Shown piece by piece: positions 56,076 to 63,086 of a stretch of 64,000 nt of DNA. How positions within the stretch are numbered: position 1 is the stretch's first letter; each line of letters starts with the position of its first letter. The translations under genes were made by a program, and so were the position numbers. Source of the stretch: Rhodococcus sp. HNM0563 (GTDB taxonomy: Bacteria > Actinomycetota > Actinomycetes > Mycobacteriales > Mycobacteriaceae); the NCBI RefSeq assembly GCF_012726195.1, contig NZ_JAASAF010000010.1, positions 62,001-126,000 of the forward strand. The letters are read 5' to 3'. The notes under the pieces were generated by a model. That model was not told the DNA's origin, searched no databases, and worked only from the letters and a program-made list of their open reading frames with translations.

Positions 56076-57203
56076 ATGTTCGGCTATCGAGTGCCCGCAC
56101 CCAACGAGGCCCTGCTCATCTCCGGCGGAAACCGCGGAGGAGACGGGGCGCCATTTCGTGTGGTCACCGGTCAGGGTGCGTTCGTGATCCCGGTCCTGCG
56201 GAAAGCCGACATCCTGTCACTCGACCTGCACGAGGCCCTCATCAAGGAAACCTGTGTGACCACCCAGGGCGTGGAACTGTCGGTCAGCGCGGTGGTCGCA
56301 TTCAAAGTGGGCAACGACAACGAATCGATCGTCAACGCCGCACAGCGCTTCCTGTCTTCGCAGAAAGGTGCGATGGCCGGCACCGTCGGGGAGATCTTCG
56401 CCGGTCACCTGCGATCCATCATCGGTTCGATGACAGTCGAACAGATCATCCGTCAGCGTGAAGTCCTCGCCTCCCAGGTGCTCGACAGCTCCAATGTGGA
56501 GATGGGACGGATGGGTCTGATCGTGGATTCGATGCAGATCCGGTCCATCGACGACTGCGGCTCCGGGTACATCGATTCGTTGCGCGCACCGCACCTCGCG
56601 CAGGTCGAGCGAGAGGCGAAGATCGCGCAGGCAGAAGCAGATCGGGCCGCCGCTGAAGCACAGCAGGAATCGCGACGGCGGCAGGCCGAGTACACACGCG
56701 AAACCGCAATCAAGGAATCGGAGATCCAGGCCGAGACCGACCGCGCCAAGGCAGAGGCCGCACAGGCCGGACCGCTCGCGCAGGCTACCGCTCAGCGTGA
56801 GGTCCTCGAGGCGCAGTCGGAACTGGCCGTCAAACAGGCGGCGCTGCGGGAGAAGCAACTGCAGAGCGAGGTCATCAAGCCGGCCGAGGCGAAGGCCCGC
56901 GAGACCGAGATCCTGGCCAAGGCGAAGGCCGAGGAGATCCGGATCCTGGCTGAGGCCGCCGCTTCCAACGGGCGTGTCGCACTGGATCAGACGCTGATCG
57001 AGCAGTTGCCGCTCATCGTGGAGGCCGCCGCGAAGGGCCTGGCCAACTCCAATCTGACCATCCTCAACGGTCAGGAAGGTGTCAATGACACCATTTCCGG
57101 CATGGTCGGTCAGGGCCTGGCCGTGTTCGGAGCGCTGCAGAAGGGCATCCTGAACGGCGACAACGACGACGAGCAGTCGGGTCTGCACGAGATAGCCGGC
57201 TGA
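56076..57203 (+). CDS. Flotillin-like SPFH domain protein
   Basis: 375 aa. An SPFH/PHB domain covers about residues 1-175 (KADILSLDLHEALIKETCVT, then TQGVELSVSAVVAFKVGN). A long Ala/Glu/Gln-rich coiled coil runs from about 180 to 290 (QVEREAKIAQAEADRAAAEA). The C-terminal flotillin tail is LPLIVEAAAKGLANSNLTIL. There is no membrane hairpin at the N-terminus, so membrane contact would be peripheral or through the OB-fold partner. Flotillins organise membrane microdomains. GAGGAG lies 7 bp before ATG 56076. Confidence 0.9.
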   Translation: MFGYRVPAPNEALLISGGNRGGDGAPFRVVTGQGAFVIPVLRKADILSLDLHEALIKETCVTTQGVELSVSAVVAFKVGNDNESIVNAAQRFLSSQKGAMAGTVGEIFAGHLRSIIGSMTVEQIIRQREVLASQVLDSSNVEMGRMGLIVDSMQIRSIDDCGSGYIDSLRAPHLAQVEREAKIAQAEADRAAAEAQQESRRRQAEYTRETAIKESEIQAETDRAKAEAAQAGPLAQATAQREVLEAQSELAVKQAALREKQLQSEVIKPAEAKARETEILAKAKAEEIRILAEAAASNGRVALDQTLIEQLPLIVEAAAKGLANSNLTILNGQEGVNDTISGMVGQGLAVFGALQKGILNGDNDDEQSGLHEIAG

Positions 57204-57261
57204 CACGGCAGTACCCCGGTGACACGGTGCGGCTCCTGCCGCCCGTGCTCCGGCATCTCGG

Positions 57262-57873
57262 CTATCGGATGTGCGCGAGAAGCGCTCGGCCGGTGTCCCA
57301 TTCACCGAGTAGCGCGGGACCTGTCGGTTCGGTGTCAACCGGATGGTGGTGCACCACCACAGTCGTATCTCCTGCCTCGATCACCGTGTCGGTTCCGGTA
57401 GTGGTTGTCCGTACCTCGGTGACCGTCGGAACAGCCCCCGACCCGGACCCGGTGCCCCGGGCACGCACAGTGTTGTCGACCTTCCGCGGTGCTGTGCCGT
57501 CGACGTGCAGAAACTGGGCGGCTTCACGTCCGGCACCGTCGATGGTGGCAAGTAATTGCTCGACGTAGACGGGGTCGGTTGTGGCGTCGTAGATGTAGCG
57601 GTGACCGAGCACCGAATGCTCCATCTCGCCCACCGGCCGCGCTGTAGGCAGCGGTGCCCCACGATAGGTCAGCGGTACTTGGTAGACGGACCCGTCCGCG
57701 TCGCGTACCAGATGGATTTCGATCCCGACTTCACCGTCGGGATCGTCGAAGCGGTACGCGCCGACCTGCTCGAGCACCGGGTCCGTTCCCGGGTAGTAGG
57801 CGGCGGACGGCAGCCAGGCGGCGATCAGTTCCGGCTTGGTGGGCGATAATTCGGCTGCATACAGAAGTGCCAC
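57262..57873 (-). CDS. Maltokinase N-terminal-cap-like protein
   Basis: 203 aa. MALLYAAELSPTKPELIAAW, YRFDDPDGEVGIEIHLVRDA, VYQVPLTYRGAPLPTARPVG and MEHSVLGHRYIYDATTDPVY match the N-terminal cap domain of actinobacterial maltokinases, which also occurs as a stand-alone protein. No kinase domain follows, so it is not an enzyme of that type. It may bind sugars or regulate glycogen/trehalose metabolism (inference). It is convergent with flotillin; the stop codons are 58 bp apart. Confidence 0.78.
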   Translation of the reverse strand: MALLYAAELSPTKPELIAAWLPSAAYYPGTDPVLEQVGAYRFDDPDGEVGIEIHLVRDADGSVYQVPLTYRGAPLPTARPVGEMEHSVLGHRYIYDATTDPVYVEQLLATIDGAGREAAQFLHVDGTAPRKVDNTVRARGTGSGSGAVPTVTEVRTTTTGTDTVIEAGDTTVVVHHHPVDTEPTGPALLGEWDTGRALLAHIR

Positions 57874-58130
57874 GCCGTGAGCATAGCGGCGGCGGGCCGC
57901 TATCTCGGGACGGGCGGGCTCCGCGCGTTGCTACCGATGTGATGCCCTCGTCTGCTTGGCGGCATCGAGCCCCGTGATCCGATGCCCATCTCGTCGGCGA
58001 GGTCGTCCGGTTCTCCACACGAACCGGCTGCGCCGGTCGCCGTCGCCCAAGCCCGACCGTCCTCGCGCGGAATCCGGGCCTGCGCAAGAACCCGTTGCCC
58101 GGCCGTCGCGGCGTTCGTCGACTGACTGGG

Positions 58131-58292
58131 CCTTACTGTCGCCCGGTGACGCTGCCGTGGCTGGGTTTCGTACCCGATGACGTGACCTCCACACCACAGT
58201 CAGCGGTTCTGCGGCTGGCCGAGCAGTTTCGAGTCGATCCGGATGCGATCGGCTCCTACGGGAGGTGAGCAAAGACCCGCACAGATCAGCTG
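58131..58292 (+). pseudogene. Tn3-family transposase N-terminal remnant
   Basis: One frame reads PYCRPVTLPWLGFVPDDVTS, then VLRLAEQFRVDPDAIGSYGR, a TGA at 58266, and AKTRTDQL. This is the N-terminal DUF4158 region of Tn3-type TnpA proteins, which have GFVPDDV ... YGRRAKTRTDHL. Everything before and after is gone. It marks the start of mobile-element debris that continues to the end of the window. The 257 bp before it hold nothing recognisable. Confidence 0.62.
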
Positions 58293-58614
58293 CTATGGCG
58301 GCAGGTACCCACGACTCGGCACCAACGGCGTCCAGCAGGCCGACACCGACGGACGCCGCCCTGCACAAACTGGCGGAAGAAGACGCTGCACGGCAACGGA
58401 TCAACGACCACAAGCGTCGGACAGAACCGGGCGACATGCCCCCGATACTGGCCCGCGTCGTGACCGCGACCGCGGCATGGACCGCTGACGGACCACCACG
58501 AAGGAGGCATGAAACGATGCTCGACAACGCGAACGGCCGCAGCGGGGGCACTCACCAGGGTCGGTGGTGCACCAACGGAGTCATCGGCGGCAGCCGAGCA
58601 TCAAGGGGAGGGTC
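58293..58614. other. Stretch with only short open frames
   Basis: Two weak candidates. One frame from ATG 58295 encodes TDAALHKLAEEDAARQRIND, but its C-terminal part looks like out-of-frame sequence. Another from ATG 58509 (52 codons, stop 58667) has an excellent AAGGAGG but no recognisable product and overlaps the next gene. Neither is called as a gene. Confidence 0.4.
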
Positions 58615-58758
58615 ATGGCCCGGCAGAACGACGATCAAGCAGCACTTTTTGGTTTCAGGGAGGATGACGCGATGGAAGAGCAGAGCAACGCCGATCTGAG
58701 GATCCACAGCGAAGTGACGCGGATCTGGGGCGAGTGGGTCGGGATGGACCCGACCTGA
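58615..58758 (+). CDS. Short ORF of unknown function, possibly the 5' part of the next gene
   Basis: 47 codons from ATG 58615 behind a strong GGGGAGG: MARQNDDQAALFGFREDDAM, then LRIHSEVTRIWGEWVGMDPT. Its end overlaps the next open frame by 25 bp in a different frame, and the two read like one protein if the frame shifts near 58750. I do not recognise a family. Confidence 0.45.
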   Translation: MARQNDDQAALFGFREDDAMEEQSNADLRIHSEVTRIWGEWVGMDPT

Positions 58759-59306
58759 CACCAGAGCAGCGCGAGAGCCTGATCTGGCAGGAGGCAGCCC
58801 GGCTGACACAGATGGTGGAGGAAGCGGTCGGGGACGGCGGCCACGGGGGTCTGCTGGACCAGTGGCGGCTAGACAACCCGGGTCTGACACCGGACTACGA
58901 GACCGTGGTCTCGTCGATGCGGCAGGCGTGGGAGCGGCAACGCTCGCGGGTGCTGACCGAGGAGCTGTACTCGCAGGTGACCGACGAGGTGTACCAGCGG
59001 GTCACGCAAGTACAGGAGCAGATCGAGCAGGAGAGTCTGCGACTGGTCGAGCAGGCACGCGAATCGCGGGATCCGGATCGCTGGAAGACGCCGTGGGTGG
59101 AGCCGACGCCGCTGGCGGAGAAGATCGTCGACCAGGTGTGGCCGGGACGGTCGGGGCGGTTCCTGGTCCTGGCGTGGTCGCTGATCCAGCAGCGGATGGA
59201 GGACAACCAGCCGACCCCGAACGGCAGGCACGATCCGCTGGCCGACGAGCTGGGCGCGATGATCGAGGCCGAGATGAGGGAGCACCCGACGACGACCCCG
59301 TTCTGA
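58734..59306 (+). CDS. Acidic helical protein of unknown function (mobile-element type)
   Basis: 190 aa from GTG 58734. It is rich in charged helical sequence (LTPEQRESLIWQEAARLTQM, VYQRVTQVQEQIEQESLRLV) with a Trp-containing C-terminal part (GRSGRFLVLAWSLIQQRM). No catalytic motif, signal peptide or membrane segment. There is no Shine-Dalgarno of its own, so it is either coupled to the 47-codon frame before it or is the 3' part of a frameshifted gene. Neighbouring transposase and integrase relics suggest a plasmid or island origin. Confidence 0.5.
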   Translation: MGRDGPDLTPEQRESLIWQEAARLTQMVEEAVGDGGHGGLLDQWRLDNPGLTPDYETVVSSMRQAWERQRSRVLTEELYSQVTDEVYQRVTQVQEQIEQESLRLVEQARESRDPDRWKTPWVEPTPLAEKIVDQVWPGRSGRFLVLAWSLIQQRMEDNQPTPNGRHDPLADELGAMIEAEMREHPTTTPF

Positions 59307-59429
59307 CCCTTCGCGCCCAATGGGCGCATGCCCACACCGCCCGCATGGACGCGCTTCGGCGCGGCACCACCGTCCGCCGGCATCGACGTGGTCGCGGTCG
59401 CGGTCGTCGCTGAAGCCGACCAGGCCGGA

Positions 59430-59858
59430 CCGCGCCCTGGACACGCGCCGACGACCTCGACACCTGGTGCACGTTCACCCTCGGCCACTTCCGAGCCGAT
59501 CCGCCCGGCGTACTCGAACCCTGGCATGCCGCCGCTCACCTGTGGGAACTGCTCATGGGCTGCGGTGCGTTGCCGGCCGTCGACAAGCAGATCGACCTCC
59601 GCGTCCGAGTCGCGGTGATCTTGCTGCTGCTCTACGGCCAGCCGCTCAGACCCGAGACGCTGGGCAAGCAGACCGCGAAGAACGGCACCCCCCAGCATCG
59701 GCGGCGGCCGCGTCGTCGCGGTCCGCCAACTCGTGCTCCCAGCACCTGCCCCGGTGGTCCCCGACGCCCTCGGCATCCACTACACCACCGCCCACCGGCA
59801 CCTCGCCCAGGCAGGCGGCACCTGGAACCGCTACGCCCCCGGCGACCACGGCCAGTGA
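59430..59858 (+). pseudogene. Tyrosine-recombinase/integrase-like relic (left copy)
   Basis: A first block reads CGALPAVDKQIDLRVRVAVI, then LLLLYGQPLRPETLGKQTAK. After a frame change it reads VRQLVLPAPAPVVPDALGIH, TTAHRHLAQAGGTWNRYAPG, DHGQ, stop at 59858. The second block is the C-terminal end of actinobacterial integrase-like proteins (RQLV...APVVADALGYH...GATWSRYAPGDH). The middle of the catalytic domain is missing. Its last part is repeated at 62644-62783. Confidence 0.6.
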
Positions 59859-59923
59859 CGAACCGCTCTCAACCCGATCGACTACCGACTACTCGAATAA
59901 GGGTCTCTGCCAGTCCGGAACCC
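59782..59923 (+). repeat. About 140-bp direct repeat, left copy
   Basis: From acaccaccgcccaccgg through the integrase-relic end (GTWNRYAPGDHGQ, stop) and on into non-coding sequence ending gtctctgccagtccgg-aaccc. The copy at 62644-62783 is roughly 85% identical and in the same orientation. The 2.7 kb between them hold the CGNR/MFS pair. Confidence 0.85.
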
Positions 59924-60113
59924 TGGTGGCTACGCTAGCCCGACCTGGTAATCCGCCGGTTTGTCGCGATTACTACCGGAATCCCACGACGACGGACCGT
60001 TTTCGGTCTCGAATGAACAGTCGCGCGGTTCGCCGAACAGTGCTCGCCCACAACCTTCCGCCCGCCCGGACGCCGGCTACACCTGCGCGGTTCCACAGAC
60101 CGGCGAAGTGCGC

Positions 60114-60758
60114 TCAGGCATTTCCGCCCGATTTTCGGGTACTACGGCTACCGGTGCGGGCGTGTCGTGCCACTCTGGCGCGGTTTCCGCACACCGGTGA
60201 GCACCATTCTCGGCGGGGATGGGACTTGACGAAGAAGAGGATGCACCCCGGGGCGGGGCATGCCCGCACTGAACCGATCCGATCCGGCATCAGCAGACTG
60301 CACGCGTCGGACGCGACCTCACCGAGCGCAATCAGCCACGGATCGTCGACTTCCCAGTGCCGAGTCACCACCACAGGGTTCCCAGGTGAGATTTCCAGGC
60401 GGGATGCACTGTAGCGGCTGAACTCGTTGATGGCCTTGAAGGAGTCGCTGCTGGGCACCGAATCGTCAGTAACGGATTGCAGACAGCTGCGCAGCGCTTC
60501 GCGCAGCGAGAGGAACTGCTCGTGGGTGCGCGGAGTGCACGCCTGTTCGGCAAGGGCGGGAGGTAGTTCGCGGCTGAGCTGGTTGGCATGTGCGGCCACC
60601 CAGGCAGTGAGCTGATCGGTGGTGGTCAGTGCGTCGACGCGATGCCCGCGACGGCCTCCGTCGATGTAGGTGGTGTTCACCAACTCCAGGGCGAGTGGTT
60701 CCCCGCTCAGCGGCACGGCCGTAGTGGATCTCGAGGAGGATGTGGGATGTCGCGTCAT
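60114..60758 (-). CDS. CGNR zinc-finger transcriptional regulator (ABATE domain)
   Basis: 214 aa. The N-terminal ABATE region (PLALELVNTTYIDGGRRGHR, residues about 20-160) probably senses a ligand. The C-terminal zinc finger CPAPGCILFFVKSHPRREWC, then SPVCGNRARVARH, carries the CGNR motif that names the family and binds DNA. It is divergent from an MFS transporter across 98 bp containing nested inverted repeats, the classic arrangement of a regulator controlling an efflux or uptake pump. Confidence 0.87.
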   Translation of the reverse strand: MTRHPTSSSRSTTAVPLSGEPLALELVNTTYIDGGRRGHRVDALTTTDQLTAWVAAHANQLSRELPPALAEQACTPRTHEQFLSLREALRSCLQSVTDDSVPSSDSFKAINEFSRYSASRLEISPGNPVVVTRHWEVDDPWLIALGEVASDACSLLMPDRIGSVRACPAPGCILFFVKSHPRREWCSPVCGNRARVARHARTGSRSTRKSGGNA

Positions 60759-60762
60759 AGAC

Positions 60763-60843
60763 CTAATGGTATCTGCGTTTGACTTGCGTTAGTTCTCGTG
60801 TTGCGATATCTGAACTAACGGAAAAACTAAACTTAACCATTAG
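60763..60843. promoter_or_regulatory. Nested inverted repeats between CGNR regulator and MFS genes
   Basis: Outer pair ctaatggt (60763-60770) and accattag (60836-60843); inner pair cgttagttc (60787-60795) and gaactaacg (60812-60820), both perfect. The AT-rich 98-bp region must contain both divergent promoters. The dyads are likely binding sites of the CGNR regulator. Confidence 0.65.
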
Positions 60844-60856
60844 CTGAGGGGGATTC

Positions 60857-62095
60857 ATGGATGGGTTCGTGCTGCGCAGCAGCTGGAGTACACGCATTAC
60901 CGCGGTGGCGTTCATATCGTTGACCGGCGCGTTCGGACTGAATCTGGCGATCGGCCAATTCATTCCACCGCTGATGGGGCACTTCGGTTGGTCACTCGCA
61001 GCCACGAGCGGCACCGTCGCAGCGAGCACCCTCATGTGGGGGCTGGCCCAACCGGTCATGGGCCGGCTGATCGACCGGTCGGGGCCACGAGCGGTGATGG
61101 CCGTCAGTGCCGCGCTGATGGGTCTGGCATACCTTCTTCTCGCGACCATCACCGAGTTCTGGCAGTTCGTTCTCCTCTTCGGAGTCGTCGTCGCGATCGG
61201 ATTCGCCGGATGCAGTTCGATGCCCGCATCAGTCCTGGTGACGCGATGGCACGTTCGCCGGCGTCCTCAGGCACTGGCGATCAGTTCGATGGGAATCAAC
61301 GCAGGCCAACTTCTTCTTCTGCCGCTCGCGGGAGTACTGATCTCGGCGTTCGGATGGCAAGCCGCGTTCGCGATTCTCGGGTGCGTGATGCTCGCTGTCG
61401 TCGCTCCGACGATTTGGTTCGGCGCCCGGAACAGCCCGGGCGACATCGGACTGGACGCGCAGGAGGCCCCCGCTCCGACGCCGGCTGCCGCCAGTCTTCG
61501 GCATGCACTGGCAGATCCGCAATTCTGGCTGATCGCCCTCAGTTTCGCGGGGTGCGGTTACTCGCTGTACATGTTCACCACCCACATGCCCAAACTGGCC
61601 GTGGAGCTGGGACTCGGGGCCTCTGCCGGCGGATGGTTGATGGCACTGGTGGCAGTGTGTAGCGCGGCCTCGATGTGGGCCACCGGTCAATGGGCAGCCA
61701 AACTATGGGGCAAGCGCCGCCCCCTGCTGGTATTGCACCTGGTCCGCATCGTGGGCTTCCTCGTGCTCGCCTTTGCCGGCACCGGCCAGTTCCTTCTGCT
61801 CGCGGTTGTTCTCTTCGGATTGTCCTCGTTCCCGGTGATCCCGCTGACCACCGGATTGATTGCCGATCGCTTCGGGGGTACTGCCATGGGCGGGATCCTC
61901 GGCTCGGCCTGGCTGATCCACCAGCTGTTCGCCGCTCTCGGCGTGCTGATCGGTGGCGTGCTCCATGACGCGACCGGCAGTTACCGTACGCCGTTCCTAA
62001 GCGGTGCTGCCGTCCTGCTCGCCTCGACCGTCTTGACGTGGTTCATCCGCGAGCGGCGAGCAGCGGCGCTTGAGCCGACGTTGCAGCCGAACTGA
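60857..62095 (+). CDS. MFS transporter (monocarboxylate/OFA-like)
   Basis: 412 aa with about 12 hydrophobic segments in two halves. The loop after helix 2-3 reads QPVMGRLIDRSGPRAVMAVS, the MFS motif with its Gly-Arg-x-x-Asp-Arg. The opening TGAFGLNLAIGQFIPPLMGH and central loop resemble oxalate/formate- and monocarboxylate-type MFS proteins. The substrate is unknown. Start ATG 60857 has GAGGGGG upstream. Controlled, by position, by the divergent CGNR regulator. A strong terminator follows. Confidence 0.88.
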   Translation: MDGFVLRSSWSTRITAVAFISLTGAFGLNLAIGQFIPPLMGHFGWSLAATSGTVAASTLMWGLAQPVMGRLIDRSGPRAVMAVSAALMGLAYLLLATITEFWQFVLLFGVVVAIGFAGCSSMPASVLVTRWHVRRRPQALAISSMGINAGQLLLLPLAGVLISAFGWQAAFAILGCVMLAVVAPTIWFGARNSPGDIGLDAQEAPAPTPAAASLRHALADPQFWLIALSFAGCGYSLYMFTTHMPKLAVELGLGASAGGWLMALVAVCSAASMWATGQWAAKLWGKRRPLLVLHLVRIVGFLVLAFAGTGQFLLLAVVLFGLSSFPVIPLTTGLIADRFGGTAMGGILGSAWLIHQLFAALGVLIGGVLHDATGSYRTPFLSGAAVLLASTVLTWFIRERRAAALEPTLQPN

Positions 62096-62114
62096 ACTCC
62101 TACTGTCGAGCTCA

Positions 62115-62156
62115 CCCGCGCCCGCTGTGCCTTTGCTCGGCCACAGTGGGCGCGGG
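62115..62156 (+). terminator. Terminator of the MFS gene
   Basis: 15-bp GC-rich stem (62115-62129 with 62142-62156, one G-T wobble) around a 12-nt loop, beginning 20 bp after the MFS stop. The following sequence is only mildly T-rich (cttctgtct). Confidence 0.78.
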
Positions 62157-62643
62157 CTTCTGTCTCGGACTGGCCGGATATCAATAGTGCTCCGCAACGC
62201 ACCCGCCCAGCTGGCGTGCAGATGATCCTCCCCGAGGGCAACGCCGGGACGGATGCGTACCTGGTCAAGCACATCGACCAACTTTCCGATATCCAGAGTG
62301 CCCGGAGATGGCTGGAAGTCACGGGAGCTCAACTCGGCAGAGCCGACTGCGCATGGGGCGTCGACACAAGGCGACTCCTGCTACTGCGCAATACCAGTGC
62401 CATCACATCTACCTCGCCGGGAAGTGGCTCATTGACCCACCGCAACACTGCGGCGTCGTCGACATCCTCCGGGGCCACCGACGTCCTTCCCGAGGTTCCC
62501 GCTCCCGCGCGCCCCTTGCTCGCCCGCCCGCCGCACACGGCCCTACCGGACCCGCCGACCGCCACGCAAGAGGAAAACCCGCCCTTGCCTGGCGCCTGTC
62601 GAGTCTGCCGCACCGACAACGGTGCCCTGCGCGTGCTCACCGG
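62157..62643. other. Stretch without a supportable gene
   Basis: An open frame runs from 62216 to 62719, but only its last part (from about 62644) resembles the integrase-relic end. The first part (HIDQLSDIQSARRWLEVTGA) matches nothing I recognise, and the middle is proline/arginine-rich as expected of decayed GC-rich sequence. Confidence 0.5.
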
Positions 62644-62783
62644 ACACCACCGCCCACCGGCCCCTCGCCGAACAGGCGGCACCTGGAACCGCTACGCCCC
62701 CGGCGACCACGGCCAGTGACGAACCACTCTCAACCGGATCGCATACCGACTACCGAAAAACGGTCTCTGCCAGTCCGCAACCC
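62644..62783 (+). repeat. About 140-bp direct repeat, right copy (integrase-relic end)
   Basis: Second copy of the repeat at 59782-59923. It again encodes GGTWNRYAPGDHGQ before a stop at 62719 and then the shared non-coding tail. Upstream of 62644 the similarity to the left copy fades quickly. Confidence 0.85.
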
Positions 62784-62867
62784 CTGGATGCGCGGTCGGC
62801 GGTGCGTCGCGGCCCCGCCGAAAGGCCCTCCCCCGAGGGGTGCGCAGTTTTCGGCCCCGCCGAAATC

Positions 62868-62900
62868 CTGATCGTCATAAGTGGGGATTATGACGATCAG
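62868..62900. repeat. Perfect palindrome (13-bp arms) at the edge of an AT-rich region
   Basis: ctgatcgtcataa and its exact complement around gtgggga. To the right (62901-63060) base composition drops sharply to AT-rich, unlike the rest of the window. This could be a recombination or replication-linked site, an operator, or a terminator hairpin. Confidence 0.65.
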
Positions 62901-63086
62901 AGCGTTTCCATGCGTGATTGTGCATGTGAGTGCTCATGTTGTAACGAAACAGTTCATAGTCAGAACCCTATCGACCGATAAGACCTTTCTAACTGCCCTT
63001 TTAGTATTTAATAACATTTCATTTCCGATTTCGTTTCGTGTTATGTACGCTTATCTCATGATCGGAGAAGGTCGAGAGGGAATCGA
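62901..63086 (+). promoter_or_regulatory. AT-rich leader upstream of the coiled-coil gene
   Basis: About 185 bp rich in A/T (for example tagtatttaataacatttcatt near 63002-63023), ending in GAGAGGG 6 bp before ATG 63087. It must include the promoter. The composition contrast suggests plasmid or phage origin; an origin or partition site is possible but no iterons are visible. Confidence 0.5.
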
